In this document: one piece after another, positions 6,099 through 14,755 of the stretch
How the letters are laid out: each line of letters opens with the position of its first letter
How positions within the stretch are numbered: position 1 is the first letter of the stretch
Assembly: GCA_964372215.1 (NCBI GenBank)
Contig: CAYJQC010000032.1
Location: 1 to 45,641 of the forward strand
Direction of reading: 5' to 3'
Length of the DNA stretch: 45,641 nt
From: DAIMFL01 sp964372215
GTDB lineage: Bacteria; Pseudomonadota; Alphaproteobacteria; Dongiales; Dongiaceae
Notes under the pieces: generated by a model
The model's input: only the letters and a program-made list of their open reading frames with translations
The model's database searches: none
What the model was told of the DNA's origin: nothing
Position numbers and translations under genes: made by a program

Positions 6099-7230
6099 CG
6101 ACGCGCGCACGGTGCCGGAGTCGGCGCCGTTGGCGTCGTCGCCGGACGGTGCGGCGCCGGCCCCCCAGCCTCGCCGGCGACGTCTGCTGCGTCCGCTGCT
6201 CCTGTTGCTCGGGCCGCTGCTGGTGCTGGCGGTCGGCGGCTATGTCTACGTCACGGGCGGCCGCTATGTCGGCACCGACAACGCCTATCTGAAGGCGCAC
6301 ATGGTCTCGGTCTCCGCCGACATCGCGGGCCGCGTCGTCGAGGTGATGGTGCAGGAGAACGAGACGGTGACGCCGGGCCGGGCGCTGTTCCGCCTGGACG
6401 AGGAGCCGCTGCGGATCGCCGTCGCCGAGGCCGCGGCCAATCTCGACGTGGTGAAGAACGACATCGAGGCCGAGAAGGCGGCCTATCACCAGGCCGAGGA
6501 ACGGCTCGAGATCGCCGAGTCCAACGTCGCCTTCGCCAAGCGCGAATACGACCGCCGCGAAAAGCTGGTGGCGCAGCACATCGTCTCGGAATCGGAATTC
6601 GACGAGGCCCGCAACACCTACCAGGTGGCGTTGCGCGAGGCGGCGTCGGTGCGTCAGGACATGCAGCGCATCCTCTCCGAGCTGGCCGGCAATCCCGAGA
6701 TCGCGCCGGCGGATCACCCGCGCACCCGCGAGGCGGCGGCCCAGGTCGACCAGGCGGCCCTCGCCCTGCGTCGCGCCGTGGTGTACGCGCCCACTGCCGG
6801 CATCGTCAGCAGGATCGACGGCCTGCGCCCCGGCGACTACGTGACCGCCGGCCAGCCCGCCTTCAGCATCGTCGCGGACACCGGCATCTGGGTCGAGGCG
6901 AACCTCAAGGAAACCGACCTCGCCCAGGTGCGCCCGGGCCAGCGCGCGACCGTCGAGATCGACACCTATCCGGGCAAGACCTGGACCGCGCTGGTCGAGA
7001 GCGTCGGCGCCGCCACCGGCGCGGAGTTCAGCCTGCTGCCGCCGCAGAACGCCACCGGCAACTGGGTCAAGGTGGTGCAGCGCGTGCCGGTGCGACTGAT
7101 TTTCGACGGCGGCGTTCCCGATGCGACCCTGCGCGCCGGCATGAGCGCGGTGGTCGAGATCGACACCGGCCATGTCCGCGAGCTGCCGTCGGTGGTGCGC
7201 TCGGCGCTCGCCTGGGTGCGCGGCGGATAG
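6091..7230 (+). CDS. emrA: EmrA-like membrane fusion protein (HlyD family)
   Basis: A 379-residue periplasmic adaptor that links an inner-membrane MFS pump to an outer-membrane channel. It has a short cytoplasmic N-terminus, one membrane span (LLLLLGPLLVLAVGGYVYV, about residues 33-51), the EmrA/HlyD hallmark GRYVGTDNAYLKA, a biotinyl-lipoyl-like half (VSADIAGRVVEV ... VVYAPTAGIVSRI) flanking a long alpha-helical coiled coil, and a beta-barrel region ending GMSAVVEIDT. It starts with GTG at 6091, inside the end of marR, and ends 4 bases before emrB. The outer-membrane partner is not encoded nearby, so a TolC-like protein from elsewhere is presumably used. Confidence 0.92.
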   Translation: MADDARTVPESAPLASSPDGAAPAPQPRRRRLLRPLLLLLGPLLVLAVGGYVYVTGGRYVGTDNAYLKAHMVSVSADIAGRVVEVMVQENETVTPGRALFRLDEEPLRIAVAEAAANLDVVKNDIEAEKAAYHQAEERLEIAESNVAFAKREYDRREKLVAQHIVSESEFDEARNTYQVALREAASVRQDMQRILSELAGNPEIAPADHPRTREAAAQVDQAALALRRAVVYAPTAGIVSRIDGLRPGDYVTAGQPAFSIVADTGIWVEANLKETDLAQVRPGQRATVEIDTYPGKTWTALVESVGAATGAEFSLLPPQNATGNWVKVVQRVPVRLIFDGGVPDATLRAGMSAVVEIDTGHVRELPSVVRSALAWVRGG

Positions 7231-7234
7231 CGCC

Positions 7235-8800
7235 GTGAGCGCGACGGCCGCCATGCCGGGTGCCGCCGGGGCCGGCGCACAGCGCGGCTTCATCGTCGTC
7301 TCGATCATGCTGGCGACGATCATGCAGGCGCTCGACACCACGATCGCCAACGTCGCCCTGCCCAACATGCGCGGCAGCCTGTCGGCGACCCAGGACCAGA
7401 TCACCTGGGTGCTCACCTCCTACATCGTCGCCGCGGCGATCATGACGCCGCCGGCCGGGTTCCTGGCGGCGCGCTTCGGCCGCAAGCGGCTGTTCGCGTG
7501 GTCGGTGGCCGGCTTCACCGTCGCCTCGATGCTGTGCGGCATCGCCACCTCGCTGCCCGAGATGGTGGCCTTCCGCCTGGTGCAGGGGGTGTTCGGCGCC
7601 GCGCTGGTGCCGCTCTCCCAGGCGGTGCTGCTCGACAGCTTTCCCAAGGAGAAGCACGGATCGGCGATGGCCATGTGGGGCGTCGGCGTGATGATCGGCC
7701 CGATCCTCGGGCCGACCCTCGGCGGCTATCTCACCGACTACTACGACTGGCGCTGGGTGTTCCTGATCAACCTGCCGTTCGGCATTCTGGCGCTCGCCGG
7801 CATCCTCGCCTTCGTGCCGGAGACCGCGAAGGACCGCAGCCGGCCGTTCGACGCCTTCGGCTTCGCGTTCCTGAGCCTCGCCATCGGCTCCCTGCAGCTC
7901 ATGCTCGACCGCGGCGAGGGCGAGGGCTGGTTCGGCTCGACCGAGATCATCGTCGAGGCGGCGCTCGCCGGGCTCGGGCTCTACGTGTTCCTGGTGCACA
8001 TGTTCACGCACCGGCGGCCGTTCCTCGAGCCGGCGCTGTTCCGCGACCGCAACTTCACCGCCGGGCTGACGCTGATGTTCATGGTCGGCGTCATCCTGTT
8101 CGCCACCATGACGCTGCTGCCGCCGTTCCTGCAGAACCTGAAGGGCTATCCGGTGGTCGACAGCGGCCTGCTGCTGGCGCCGCGCGGCATCGGGGTCATG
8201 GTGATGATGGCGATCGTCGGCCGCCTGGTCGGGCGGATCGATCCGCGGCTGCTGGTGGGCGGCGGCTTCCTGCTCGCCGCCGCGTCGCTCTGGGAGATGT
8301 CGCTGTTCTCGCTCGACGTGACGCCCTGGCTGATCGTCAAGACCGGGGTGATCCAGGGCTTCGGCCTCGGCCTGATCTTCGTGCCGCTGTCGGCCATCAC
8401 CTTCGCGACCCTGGCGCCCCAGCTTCGCAACGAGGCGACGGCGCTGTTCAGCCTGGTGCGCAACATCGGCAGCTCGATCGGCATCTCGATCGTGATCGCA
8501 CTCTTGACCCGCAACACCCAGGTCAACCACGCGGTGCTGGCCGAGCAGGTCTCGCCCTACAATCCGCTGATGCACGCGCCCTGGCTGCCCGATGCCTGGT
8601 CGACGGCGACCGCCGCCGGGCTGGCCGCACTGAACGCCGAGCTCACCCGCCAGGCGGCGGCGATCGCCTATCTCGACGACTTCGTGCTGATGATGTTCGT
8701 GACCCTGGCGGCGGTGCCGCTGGTGCTGCTGCTGCGCCCGCCCCGGCGCAAGCCGGGCGCGGCGCAGGTCGAACAGGCCGAGATCGCGGCGCTGGAATAG
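7235..8800 (+). CDS. emrB: EmrB-like MFS multidrug efflux transporter (DHA2 family, 14 TM)
   Basis: About 521 residues with 14 predicted spans, the DHA2 architecture of proton-driven drug exporters. Visible family motifs are LDTTIANVALP in TM1 (motif D1), ARFGRKRLF (motif A), the antiporter signature GVGVMIGPILGPTLGGYLTD (motif C), and RWVFLINLPFG after TM6. The start is GTG 7235 (4 bases after emrA) or ATG 7253; both precede the first helix. Together with emrA it would form a tripartite pump removing lipophilic compounds from the inner membrane. Substrate cannot be inferred. Downstream it converges on a secreted-protein gene with a 69-base gap. Confidence 0.93.
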   Translation: MSATAAMPGAAGAGAQRGFIVVSIMLATIMQALDTTIANVALPNMRGSLSATQDQITWVLTSYIVAAAIMTPPAGFLAARFGRKRLFAWSVAGFTVASMLCGIATSLPEMVAFRLVQGVFGAALVPLSQAVLLDSFPKEKHGSAMAMWGVGVMIGPILGPTLGGYLTDYYDWRWVFLINLPFGILALAGILAFVPETAKDRSRPFDAFGFAFLSLAIGSLQLMLDRGEGEGWFGSTEIIVEAALAGLGLYVFLVHMFTHRRPFLEPALFRDRNFTAGLTLMFMVGVILFATMTLLPPFLQNLKGYPVVDSGLLLAPRGIGVMVMMAIVGRLVGRIDPRLLVGGGFLLAAASLWEMSLFSLDVTPWLIVKTGVIQGFGLGLIFVPLSAITFATLAPQLRNEATALFSLVRNIGSSIGISIVIALLTRNTQVNHAVLAEQVSPYNPLMHAPWLPDAWSTATAAGLAALNAELTRQAAAIAYLDDFVLMMFVTLAAVPLVLLLRPPRRKPGAAQVEQAEIAALE

Positions 8801-8869
8801 CCGAAAACACTCGCTGCCGCCTCAGGCCGAGCCGCCCGCGATGGACGCCAGCGCGCAAGCGAACGCCCG

Positions 8870-9322
8870 TCAGAACCCGCAGGCATTCACTCCCGGCGCG
8901 GGAATCGGCGTGATCAGAGTCCCGGTTACCGCTTCTGCCGCACCGTTGCAGAACGAGTATGTACTGTTGTTCGCACCGGCCGTGCCGCTGTTGAGCGAGA
9001 CGGAGTGGCAATAGGTTCCGCCGGGGCCGTAATTGTAGCAGACCATCTCGACGGCGCCGGTGGTGGTATCGACGCTCCAGGTGCCGACCTGCTCGGAATG
9101 ATCGACGGGATCTGTCGGACCCTTGGCGCGCTCCCACAGCACGCTGCCGGTGACCCGATGTTCTTCCTGATAGTGATCCCCGCTGCCGGTACTCGTCCCG
9201 CAGATGAGCTTGTCGCCAAACAGCGTCGCGAGGCCGGTCAAGGGCGTGCCCGGACATGCGGCTGACGCCGCGCCGACGCTGGCCACGAGCAGACATCCGC
9301 CCAAGAAAACGCTCTTCAACAT
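8870..9322 (-). CDS. Secreted cysteine-rich hypothetical protein
   Basis: A 150-residue product that I do not recognise. A clear Sec signal peptide (MLKSVFLGGCLLVASVGAAS, cleavage likely after ASA) leads a mature region with six cysteines (ACPG, LICG, MVCYNYG, TYCHS, SFCNG, NACGF), enough for three disulfides. The body is rich in Gly, Ser and Thr with alternating hydrophobics (VGTWSVDTTTGAV, YNYGPGGTYCHSV), pointing to a small beta-sheet domain. The start ATG 9322 is chosen over 9391 because GGGAG lies about 8 bases upstream and the signal peptide begins there. Periplasmic or outer-surface location is inferred. Confidence 0.65.
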   Translation of the reverse strand: MLKSVFLGGCLLVASVGAASAACPGTPLTGLATLFGDKLICGTSTGSGDHYQEEHRVTGSVLWERAKGPTDPVDHSEQVGTWSVDTTTGAVEMVCYNYGPGGTYCHSVSLNSGTAGANNSTYSFCNGAAEAVTGTLITPIPAPGVNACGF

Positions 9323-9517
9323 TGCCCCGTCTCCCTGTCGATTGCCCTGTCGGCGTCCGCGAATTCTAGGCCATTCCCGTGCCGCGGGCATCCGCTTCTT
9401 GATGAGCGAAAATTAACCATAACCTCGCACGGCGCTCCCCGCCGTCGCGATGCGGGCGTGGCCAGCCGCGGCAGAGGCGGCGCCGGCGCCCGGACGTCGC
9501 GCCGGCCCGTCGTCACC
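9323..9517. other. Intergenic region upstream of the secreted-protein gene
   Basis: 195 bases between the start of the secreted-protein gene and the stop of the prolyl iminopeptidase gene, both on the minus strand. It includes a short AT-rich patch (9400-9423) that may hold a promoter. No gene seen. Confidence 0.4.
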
Positions 9518-10468
9518 TCACGCCAGCTTCTTGAAGCGCTCCATGGCGCCGACCAGCTGGGCGCGGATGCCGGGCTCCATGGCGGAATGGCCGGCGTCGG
9601 GCACCACCACGTACTCGGCCTCCGGCCAGGCGCGGTGCAGTTCGTCGGCGGTCTCCACCGGGCAGACCAGGTCGTAGCGGCCCTGCACGATGAAGCTCGG
9701 GATCTTGCGGATGCGGTCGAGATTGGCGAGCAGCGCGTTGTCCGGCAGGAAGATGCCGTTGATGAAGTAGTGCGCCTCCATGCGGGCGAGGCCGAGCGCG
9801 GTCACGTCCTGGCCGAATGACTCCACCGTCTCGGGGCTCGGCAGCAGGGTGCAGCAGGTGCCTTCGTAGACGCTCCAGTGCCGGGCCGCCGGCATGTGCA
9901 CCTCGGGATCGGGGTCGATCAGGCGCTTGTGGTAGTTGCCGAGCAGGTCGCCGCGCTCGTCCGCCGGCAGATACTCGACGAAGCTGCGCCAGGCTTCCGG
10001 CGCCAGCGTCTTCATGCCGTACAGGAACCAGTCGATCTCGCTCTTCCGGCACAGGAAGATGCCGCGCAGGATCAGCGCGCGCACCCGCGCCGGATGGGCC
10101 TGGGCATAGGCCAGCGCCAGGGTCGAGCCCCAGGAGCCGCCGAACACCATCCAGCGCTCGATGCCGAGCTTCTGCCGCAGCGCCTCGATGTCGGCGACCA
10201 GATGCCCGGTGGTGTTGTCGGCGAGCTCGCCGAGCGGCTTGGAGCGGCCGGCGCCGCGCTGGTCGAAGATCACCGCCCGGTAATGGGCGGGATCGAAGAA
10301 GCGGCGATGGGTCGGGCTCGCCCCGGCCCCCGGTCCGCCATGCAGGAACACCACCGGCGCGCCCTGCGGGTTGCCGCTCTGCTCCCAGTAGATCTGATGC
10401 GGCCCGCCGACCGACAGGTAGCCTTTCTCGAAGGGCTCGATCTCCGGGTACAGCTCGGTGCGCGCCAT
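9518..10468 (-). CDS. pip: Prolyl iminopeptidase (alpha/beta hydrolase)
   Basis: This 316-residue cytosolic serine peptidase of family S33 releases N-terminal proline from peptides. It opens with the family phrase LYPEIEPFEKGYLSV. The oxyanion motif is HGGPGAG, DQRGAGRS follows, and the nucleophile elbow is GGSWGSTLAL. The catalytic Asp lies in GRYDLVCP and the catalytic His in DAGHSAMEP, so the triad is complete. Length and order match the monomeric Pip subgroup. The reading frame runs far upstream, but ATG 10468 (MARTELYPE) fits the family and the region before it is the divergent promoter shared with the nuclease-like gene. The gene appears monocistronic. Confidence 0.94.
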   Translation of the reverse strand: MARTELYPEIEPFEKGYLSVGGPHQIYWEQSGNPQGAPVVFLHGGPGAGASPTHRRFFDPAHYRAVIFDQRGAGRSKPLGELADNTTGHLVADIEALRQKLGIERWMVFGGSWGSTLALAYAQAHPARVRALILRGIFLCRKSEIDWFLYGMKTLAPEAWRSFVEYLPADERGDLLGNYHKRLIDPDPEVHMPAARHWSVYEGTCCTLLPSPETVESFGQDVTALGLARMEAHYFINGIFLPDNALLANLDRIRKIPSFIVQGRYDLVCPVETADELHRAWPEAEYVVVPDAGHSAMEPGIRAQLVGAMERFKKLA

Positions 10469-10556
10469 GATGGTCCTGTTCGAGTGGAGGAGTGGATTAG
10501 CGGGGCGCCGCCGGCGGATCGCCAGCGGGCCGGTCGGGCCGCCTATACTAGCGACC

Positions 10557-11399
10557 ATGACGGCCTTGGCCAGTCCCTGCCGCGCCGGCCCGCGCCGGGC
10601 GCTCCTGCTGCTGCCGTGGCTGGCGGCGCTGTCGCTCGCGCCGGCCGCGCTGCCGGGACCGGCGCTGGCGGCGCCGGTGCTGCCGGCGGCGCTGCAGCCG
10701 GCCGGCAGCGCCGAGGTCGCCGACATCGTCGACGGCGACACCCTGGTGCTGGCGGATGGCCGCCAGGTCCGCCTGGTCGGCATCCAGGCGCCCAAGGCGG
10801 CGCTCGGCCGCGCCGGGTTCGAGCCCTGGCCGTTGGCCGACGAGGCCGGCGCGGCCCTGGCCGAGCTGGCGCTCGGGCGCAGCGTCAGCCTGGGCGTCGG
10901 CGGCGCCGGCACCGACCGCCATGGCCGCGTGCTGGCCCAGCTCTATCGCGACGACGGGCTGTGGCTGCAGGGCGAGCTGCTGGCCCGCGGCCTGGCGCGG
11001 GTCTACAGCTTCGCCGACAACCGCGCGCTGGTCGCCGAGATGCTCGCCCTGGAGCGCCACGCGCGCGCGGCGGGGCGCGGCATCTGGGCCGACCCGTGGT
11101 ATCGGATCCGCGCTCCCGACGAGCTCGGCGGCCTGCTCGACAGCTTCCAGATCGTCGAGGGACGGGTGCTCGATGTTGCCGTGGTGAGGAATCGTGGCTA
11201 TCTCAACTTCGGCGACGACTGGAAGACCGATTTCACGGTCGCCATCGACCCGGCGGCGCTGCGCCGCTTCGCGGCCGATGAATTCGACATCGAATCGCTC
11301 GCCGGGCTTCGCATCCGGGTGCGCGGCTGGATAAAATCGTTCAACGGACCGATGATCGACGCCACCCATCCAGAACAGATCGAGGTGCTCGGGAAATGA
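10557..11399 (+). CDS. Secreted SNase-like (thermonuclease fold) protein lacking the catalytic Glu
   Basis: A 280-residue protein with a signal peptide (hydrophobic core RALLLLPWLAALSLAP, cleavage near ALA) and a staphylococcal-nuclease-like OB fold (about residues 45-185), then an OB-like C-terminal domain of about 90 residues. The fold markers are ADIVDGDTLVL, VRLVGIQAPK and TDRHGRVLAQLY. The two arginines of the nuclease site are kept (VRL and DRHGR), but where the nuclease has D-T-P-E this protein has Q-A-P-K, so the general-base glutamate and a calcium ligand are replaced. It may bind nucleic acid or another ligand without cutting, or use another mechanism. Its stop overlaps the next ATG (ATGA), so it opens a three-gene operon. 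Confidence 0.82.
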   Translation: MTALASPCRAGPRRALLLLPWLAALSLAPAALPGPALAAPVLPAALQPAGSAEVADIVDGDTLVLADGRQVRLVGIQAPKAALGRAGFEPWPLADEAGAALAELALGRSVSLGVGGAGTDRHGRVLAQLYRDDGLWLQGELLARGLARVYSFADNRALVAEMLALERHARAAGRGIWADPWYRIRAPDELGGLLDSFQIVEGRVLDVAVVRNRGYLNFGDDWKTDFTVAIDPAALRRFAADEFDIESLAGLRIRVRGWIKSFNGPMIDATHPEQIEVLGK

Positions 11400-12883
11400 C
11401 CATCCTGACCCAACGCCGCGCCGCGCCGCGCATCGGCTTGCTGTTCGCGGCCCTGCTCGTCTTCGGCCCGGCGCTCGCGGGCTGCTCGACCAACCCGGCC
11501 ACCGGCCAGTCCAGCTTCACCGCCTTCATGTCCGAGGAGGACGAGCTCAGGGTGGGTCGCGAGGAGCACCCGAAGATCATCGAGGAGTTCGGCGGCGCCT
11601 ACGACAACCCCGAGGTCACGAAGTATGTCGATTCGATCGGCCAGTTCCTGGCCTCGACCTCGGAGCGGCCGGATCTCGAGTTCACCTTCACGGTGCTCGA
11701 CTCGCCGGTGGTGAACGCCTTCGCGCTGCCCGGCGGCTATGTCTACATCACCCGCGGCCTGCTCGCGCTCGCCAACAGCGAGGCCGAGGTGGCCGGCGTG
11801 CTCGGCCACGAGATCGGCCACGTCACCGCCCGGCACACCGCGCAGCGCTACAGCCAGTCGGTGCTCGCCAATATCGGGCTGATCGCGCTGGCCATCGGCA
11901 CCGGCAGCGAGGCGCTCGCCAACCTCGCCGGCTCCGGCGCCGCGGCCTATCTGCAGTCCTATTCGCGCGATCAGGAGTACGAGGCCGATCTGCTCGGCGT
12001 GCGCTACATCTCGCGCGCGACCTACGAACCGCAGGCGATGGCGACGTTCCTCAGCAGCCTGGCCGCCGACAGCCGGCTGGACGCCGAGCTCGCCGGCAGG
12101 CCCGGCCCCGCCGACGACTACAACATCATGTCGACCCACCCGCGCACCGCCGACCGGGTCCAGCGCGCGATCGCCGCCGCCGGCGAAACCGTGGTTGGCA
12201 ATCCCATGGTCGAGCGCGACATCTATCTCGCCAAGATCGACGGCATGCTCTACGGCGACGATCCCGACGAAGGCTTCATCCGCGGCCGCCGCTTCGCCCA
12301 TCCGAAGCTGAAGTTCGAGTTCACGGTGCCTGAGGGCTTCCGCCTGTACAACAGCTCCGCCGCCGTCGTCGCCCGCGGGCCCGACGGCGCCGGCATCCAG
12401 TTCGATCGCGCGTCCCAGGCGCCGAGCGGCGACCTCGTCGACTATCTCGCCTACGACTGGGGCAAGAACGTCAGCCTGAAGAATCTCGAGCGCATCACCG
12501 TGAACGGCATGGATGGCGCGACCGGCACCACGCGGGTCAACACCCAGGGCGGCGCGGTCGACCTGCGCCTCGCCGCGATCCGCTACGATTCCGGCACGGT
12601 CTACCGTTTCCTGTTCATCACCGCGCCGAATCAGACCGCCGGGCTGTCGGACGCCCTGCGGCGCACCACCTACAGCTTCAAGAAGCTGAGCGCGGCCGAG
12701 GCGGCGGCGCTGAAGCCCCAACGCATCCGCGTCGTCACCGTCCAGCCGGGCGACAGCGTCGCGACGCTCGCCGCCCGCATGGCGTATGGCGACCATCAGG
12801 TCGAGCGCTTCCGGGTGCTGAACGGGCTGGCCGACGGCGCCACGCTGACGCCCGGGCAGAAGGTCAAGCTGGTCACCGAGTGA
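11396..12883 (+). CDS. M48-family metalloprotease lipoprotein with C-terminal LysM-like domain
   Basis: A 495-residue zinc protease related to BepA/YfgC and Oma1-type proteins. An N-terminal lipoprotein signal ends in the lipobox LAGC (Cys30), which predicts a periplasm-facing lipid anchor. The zinc motif HEIGH occupies 138-142, and the third ligand is the Glu in EYEADLLGVRY, so the site is intact. About 200 residues follow (KLKFEFTVPEGF region), and the last 50 (VVTVQPGDSVATLAARM ... LTPGQKVKLV) resemble a LysM peptidoglycan-binding module. BepA-like enzymes survey outer-membrane protein assembly; a cell-envelope role is likely. Start and stop overlap its neighbours by four bases. Confidence 0.9.
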   Translation: MTILTQRRAAPRIGLLFAALLVFGPALAGCSTNPATGQSSFTAFMSEEDELRVGREEHPKIIEEFGGAYDNPEVTKYVDSIGQFLASTSERPDLEFTFTVLDSPVVNAFALPGGYVYITRGLLALANSEAEVAGVLGHEIGHVTARHTAQRYSQSVLANIGLIALAIGTGSEALANLAGSGAAAYLQSYSRDQEYEADLLGVRYISRATYEPQAMATFLSSLAADSRLDAELAGRPGPADDYNIMSTHPRTADRVQRAIAAAGETVVGNPMVERDIYLAKIDGMLYGDDPDEGFIRGRRFAHPKLKFEFTVPEGFRLYNSSAAVVARGPDGAGIQFDRASQAPSGDLVDYLAYDWGKNVSLKNLERITVNGMDGATGTTRVNTQGGAVDLRLAAIRYDSGTVYRFLFITAPNQTAGLSDALRRTTYSFKKLSAAEAAALKPQRIRVVTVQPGDSVATLAARMAYGDHQVERFRVLNGLADGATLTPGQKVKLVTE

Positions 12884-14751
12884 GCGAACCGCAGGACACG
12901 CCGGCGGCGCCGGCCGGCGGGCCTCCCGGCGCCGTTGACGGACGCGGCGGGCGCCGGAGCCTGCCGATCGCCGCGGTACTCGCCATCGGCTTCGGCGGGC
13001 TGGTCGCCATCGCGGTCGGCGCCGTGCTGTGGCTTTCGCTCGACGTCGCCGAGGAGAGCACCAACGAGCTGCTGCGACGGGTTGCCGAGGATCAGATCGA
13101 TAGCGTCGCCGAAAACCTGGACCGTCATCTGGTGCCGTCCCGCGGCCAGGTGGAGTTCGTCACGGCGGAAATCGAAAGCGGCGCCTTCGCCGTCGACGAC
13201 ACGGCCCGGCTCCAGGACCTGCTGCTCGGCAGCCTGGCGGCGACGCCGCACGTGACCGGTATCGCCTTCATCCGCGACGATCTCTATGCCGTGCGCGCCG
13301 GGCTGGAGAATGGCGGCTACGTGGCCGACGCGGGAAGCTGGGTCGACCGTGCCGCGCCGCGGCTGGCGCTGCGCGAGGCGGAGACGCTCGAGGGCTTCAC
13401 CTGGGGCACGCCGATCTTCATCGAGACCTCGAACGCGACCTTCCTGGCGCCGCGCCGGCCGGTCCGTATCGACGGCGAGCTGCGCGGCGTGGTGACGGCG
13501 ATCGTCTCCACCACCGAGATGTCGGAGTACCTGAGCCGCTCCACCGACTCGCTGGGTGGTGTGACCTTCGTCCTGTTCGGCCGCGACCTGGTGTTCGCCC
13601 ACCCGTTGCTCGCCGGCGGCGGGGCGACCCGCGATCTGACGCTGGGTCCGGATCATCCTCTGCCGGCAATCTCCGAGATCGGCGACCACGTGCTCGCCGC
13701 GATGTGGAGCACGCCGGAAGATCCGCTCACCGACATCCTCGCCGGAACCTCCATCAAGGGCGGCGTGATCGGCGTCGACGGTACGCTCCATGTCGTGCTG
13801 TGGCGCGAGCTGACCGGGTACGGCGACACGCCGTGGATTGTCGGCGTGCATTTCCCGGTGGATGCCGTGAACGCACCGCTGCGCCGGCTGATACTGGCGT
13901 CGGCGATCGGCATCGGCATCCTGGTGGTCGCGGTCATCGCCGCGTTGCTGCTCGGGCGCGCCATCGCCCGGCCGGTCCGCCGCTTGGCGGCGGCGGCCGA
14001 GGCGATCCGCGCCCTCGATCCCGGAAGCGTCGAGGTGTTGCCGCACAGCTTCCTGCGCGAAATCGACTCGGCGGCGATCGCGTTCAACGCCATGGTGACC
14101 GGGCTCAAGTGGTTCGCGACCTATGTGCCGCGCTCGCTGGTGCTGCTGCTGATGCGCCGCGGCGCGGCCGAGCTGGTGTCGGAGGAGCGCGCCCTCACCG
14201 TGCTGTTCACCGACATGATCGGCTTCAGCGCGGTCGCGCAGCGCCTCACCCCGCCGCAGCTCGCCGATTTCCTCAACCGGCACTTCGCGCTGCTCGGCGC
14301 CGGCATCGAGGCCGAGGGCGGTACGGTCGACAAGTATATCGGCGATTCCGTGATGGCGTTCTGGGGCGCGCCGGAGCCGCAGTCCGATCACGCGGCGCGC
14401 GCCTGCCGCGCGGCCCGCAACATTGCCGCGGCGCTGCGCGAGGACAACGCCCGGCGGGCGGCCAAGGGGCAGCGGCCGATCCGGGTCAGGATCGGGATCC
14501 ACAGCGGACCGGCGATCGCCGGCAACATCGGCGCGCCGGGCCGGGTCAACTACACGCTGATCGGCGACACCGTGAACACCGCGCAGCGGCTCGAGCAGCT
14601 CGGCAAGACCGTCGACGACGGCGCGGCCGATGCGGTGGTGCTGATTTCCGGCGCGACCGCCGCGCAGGCGCCGCAGGACGAGGTCCGGCCGATCGGCGTC
14701 CACGTGCTGCGCGGCCGCGCCGACGAGATCGAGGTCTATCGGCTGAGCTGA
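12880..14751 (+). CDS. Membrane-anchored class III adenylate cyclase (sensor-HAMP-cyclase)
   Basis: A 623-residue transmembrane signalling enzyme. A first span (about residues 27-52) and a second (about 337-360) enclose a periplasmic region of about 280 residues that looks like a Cache-type sensor. HAMP follows (GRAIARPVRRLAAAAEAI), then a catalytic domain from about 440. The cyclase motifs are complete: FTDMIGFS with the metal Asp, VDKYIGDSVMAFWG with purine-contacting Lys and second metal Asp, and NYTLIGDTVNTAQRLE, whose Asp favours ATP over GTP. cAMP synthesis regulated by a periplasmic ligand is inferred. It starts with GTG overlapping the protease stop (GTGA) and ends 4 bases from an opposed gene. 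Confidence 0.92.
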   Translation: MSEPQDTPAAPAGGPPGAVDGRGGRRSLPIAAVLAIGFGGLVAIAVGAVLWLSLDVAEESTNELLRRVAEDQIDSVAENLDRHLVPSRGQVEFVTAEIESGAFAVDDTARLQDLLLGSLAATPHVTGIAFIRDDLYAVRAGLENGGYVADAGSWVDRAAPRLALREAETLEGFTWGTPIFIETSNATFLAPRRPVRIDGELRGVVTAIVSTTEMSEYLSRSTDSLGGVTFVLFGRDLVFAHPLLAGGGATRDLTLGPDHPLPAISEIGDHVLAAMWSTPEDPLTDILAGTSIKGGVIGVDGTLHVVLWRELTGYGDTPWIVGVHFPVDAVNAPLRRLILASAIGIGILVVAVIAALLLGRAIARPVRRLAAAAEAIRALDPGSVEVLPHSFLREIDSAAIAFNAMVTGLKWFATYVPRSLVLLLMRRGAAELVSEERALTVLFTDMIGFSAVAQRLTPPQLADFLNRHFALLGAGIEAEGGTVDKYIGDSVMAFWGAPEPQSDHAARACRAARNIAAALREDNARRAAKGQRPIRVRIGIHSGPAIAGNIGAPGRVNYTLIGDTVNTAQRLEQLGKTVDDGAADAVVLISGATAAQAPQDEVRPIGVHVLRGRADEIEVYRLS

Positions 14752-14755
14752 AGCG

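Noticed and set aside
9878..11281. Long plus-strand frame opposite the prolyl iminopeptidase gene
   Set aside because: Low-complexity Arg/Gly/Ala/Pro composition and antisense to a clear gene; a GC-driven shadow.
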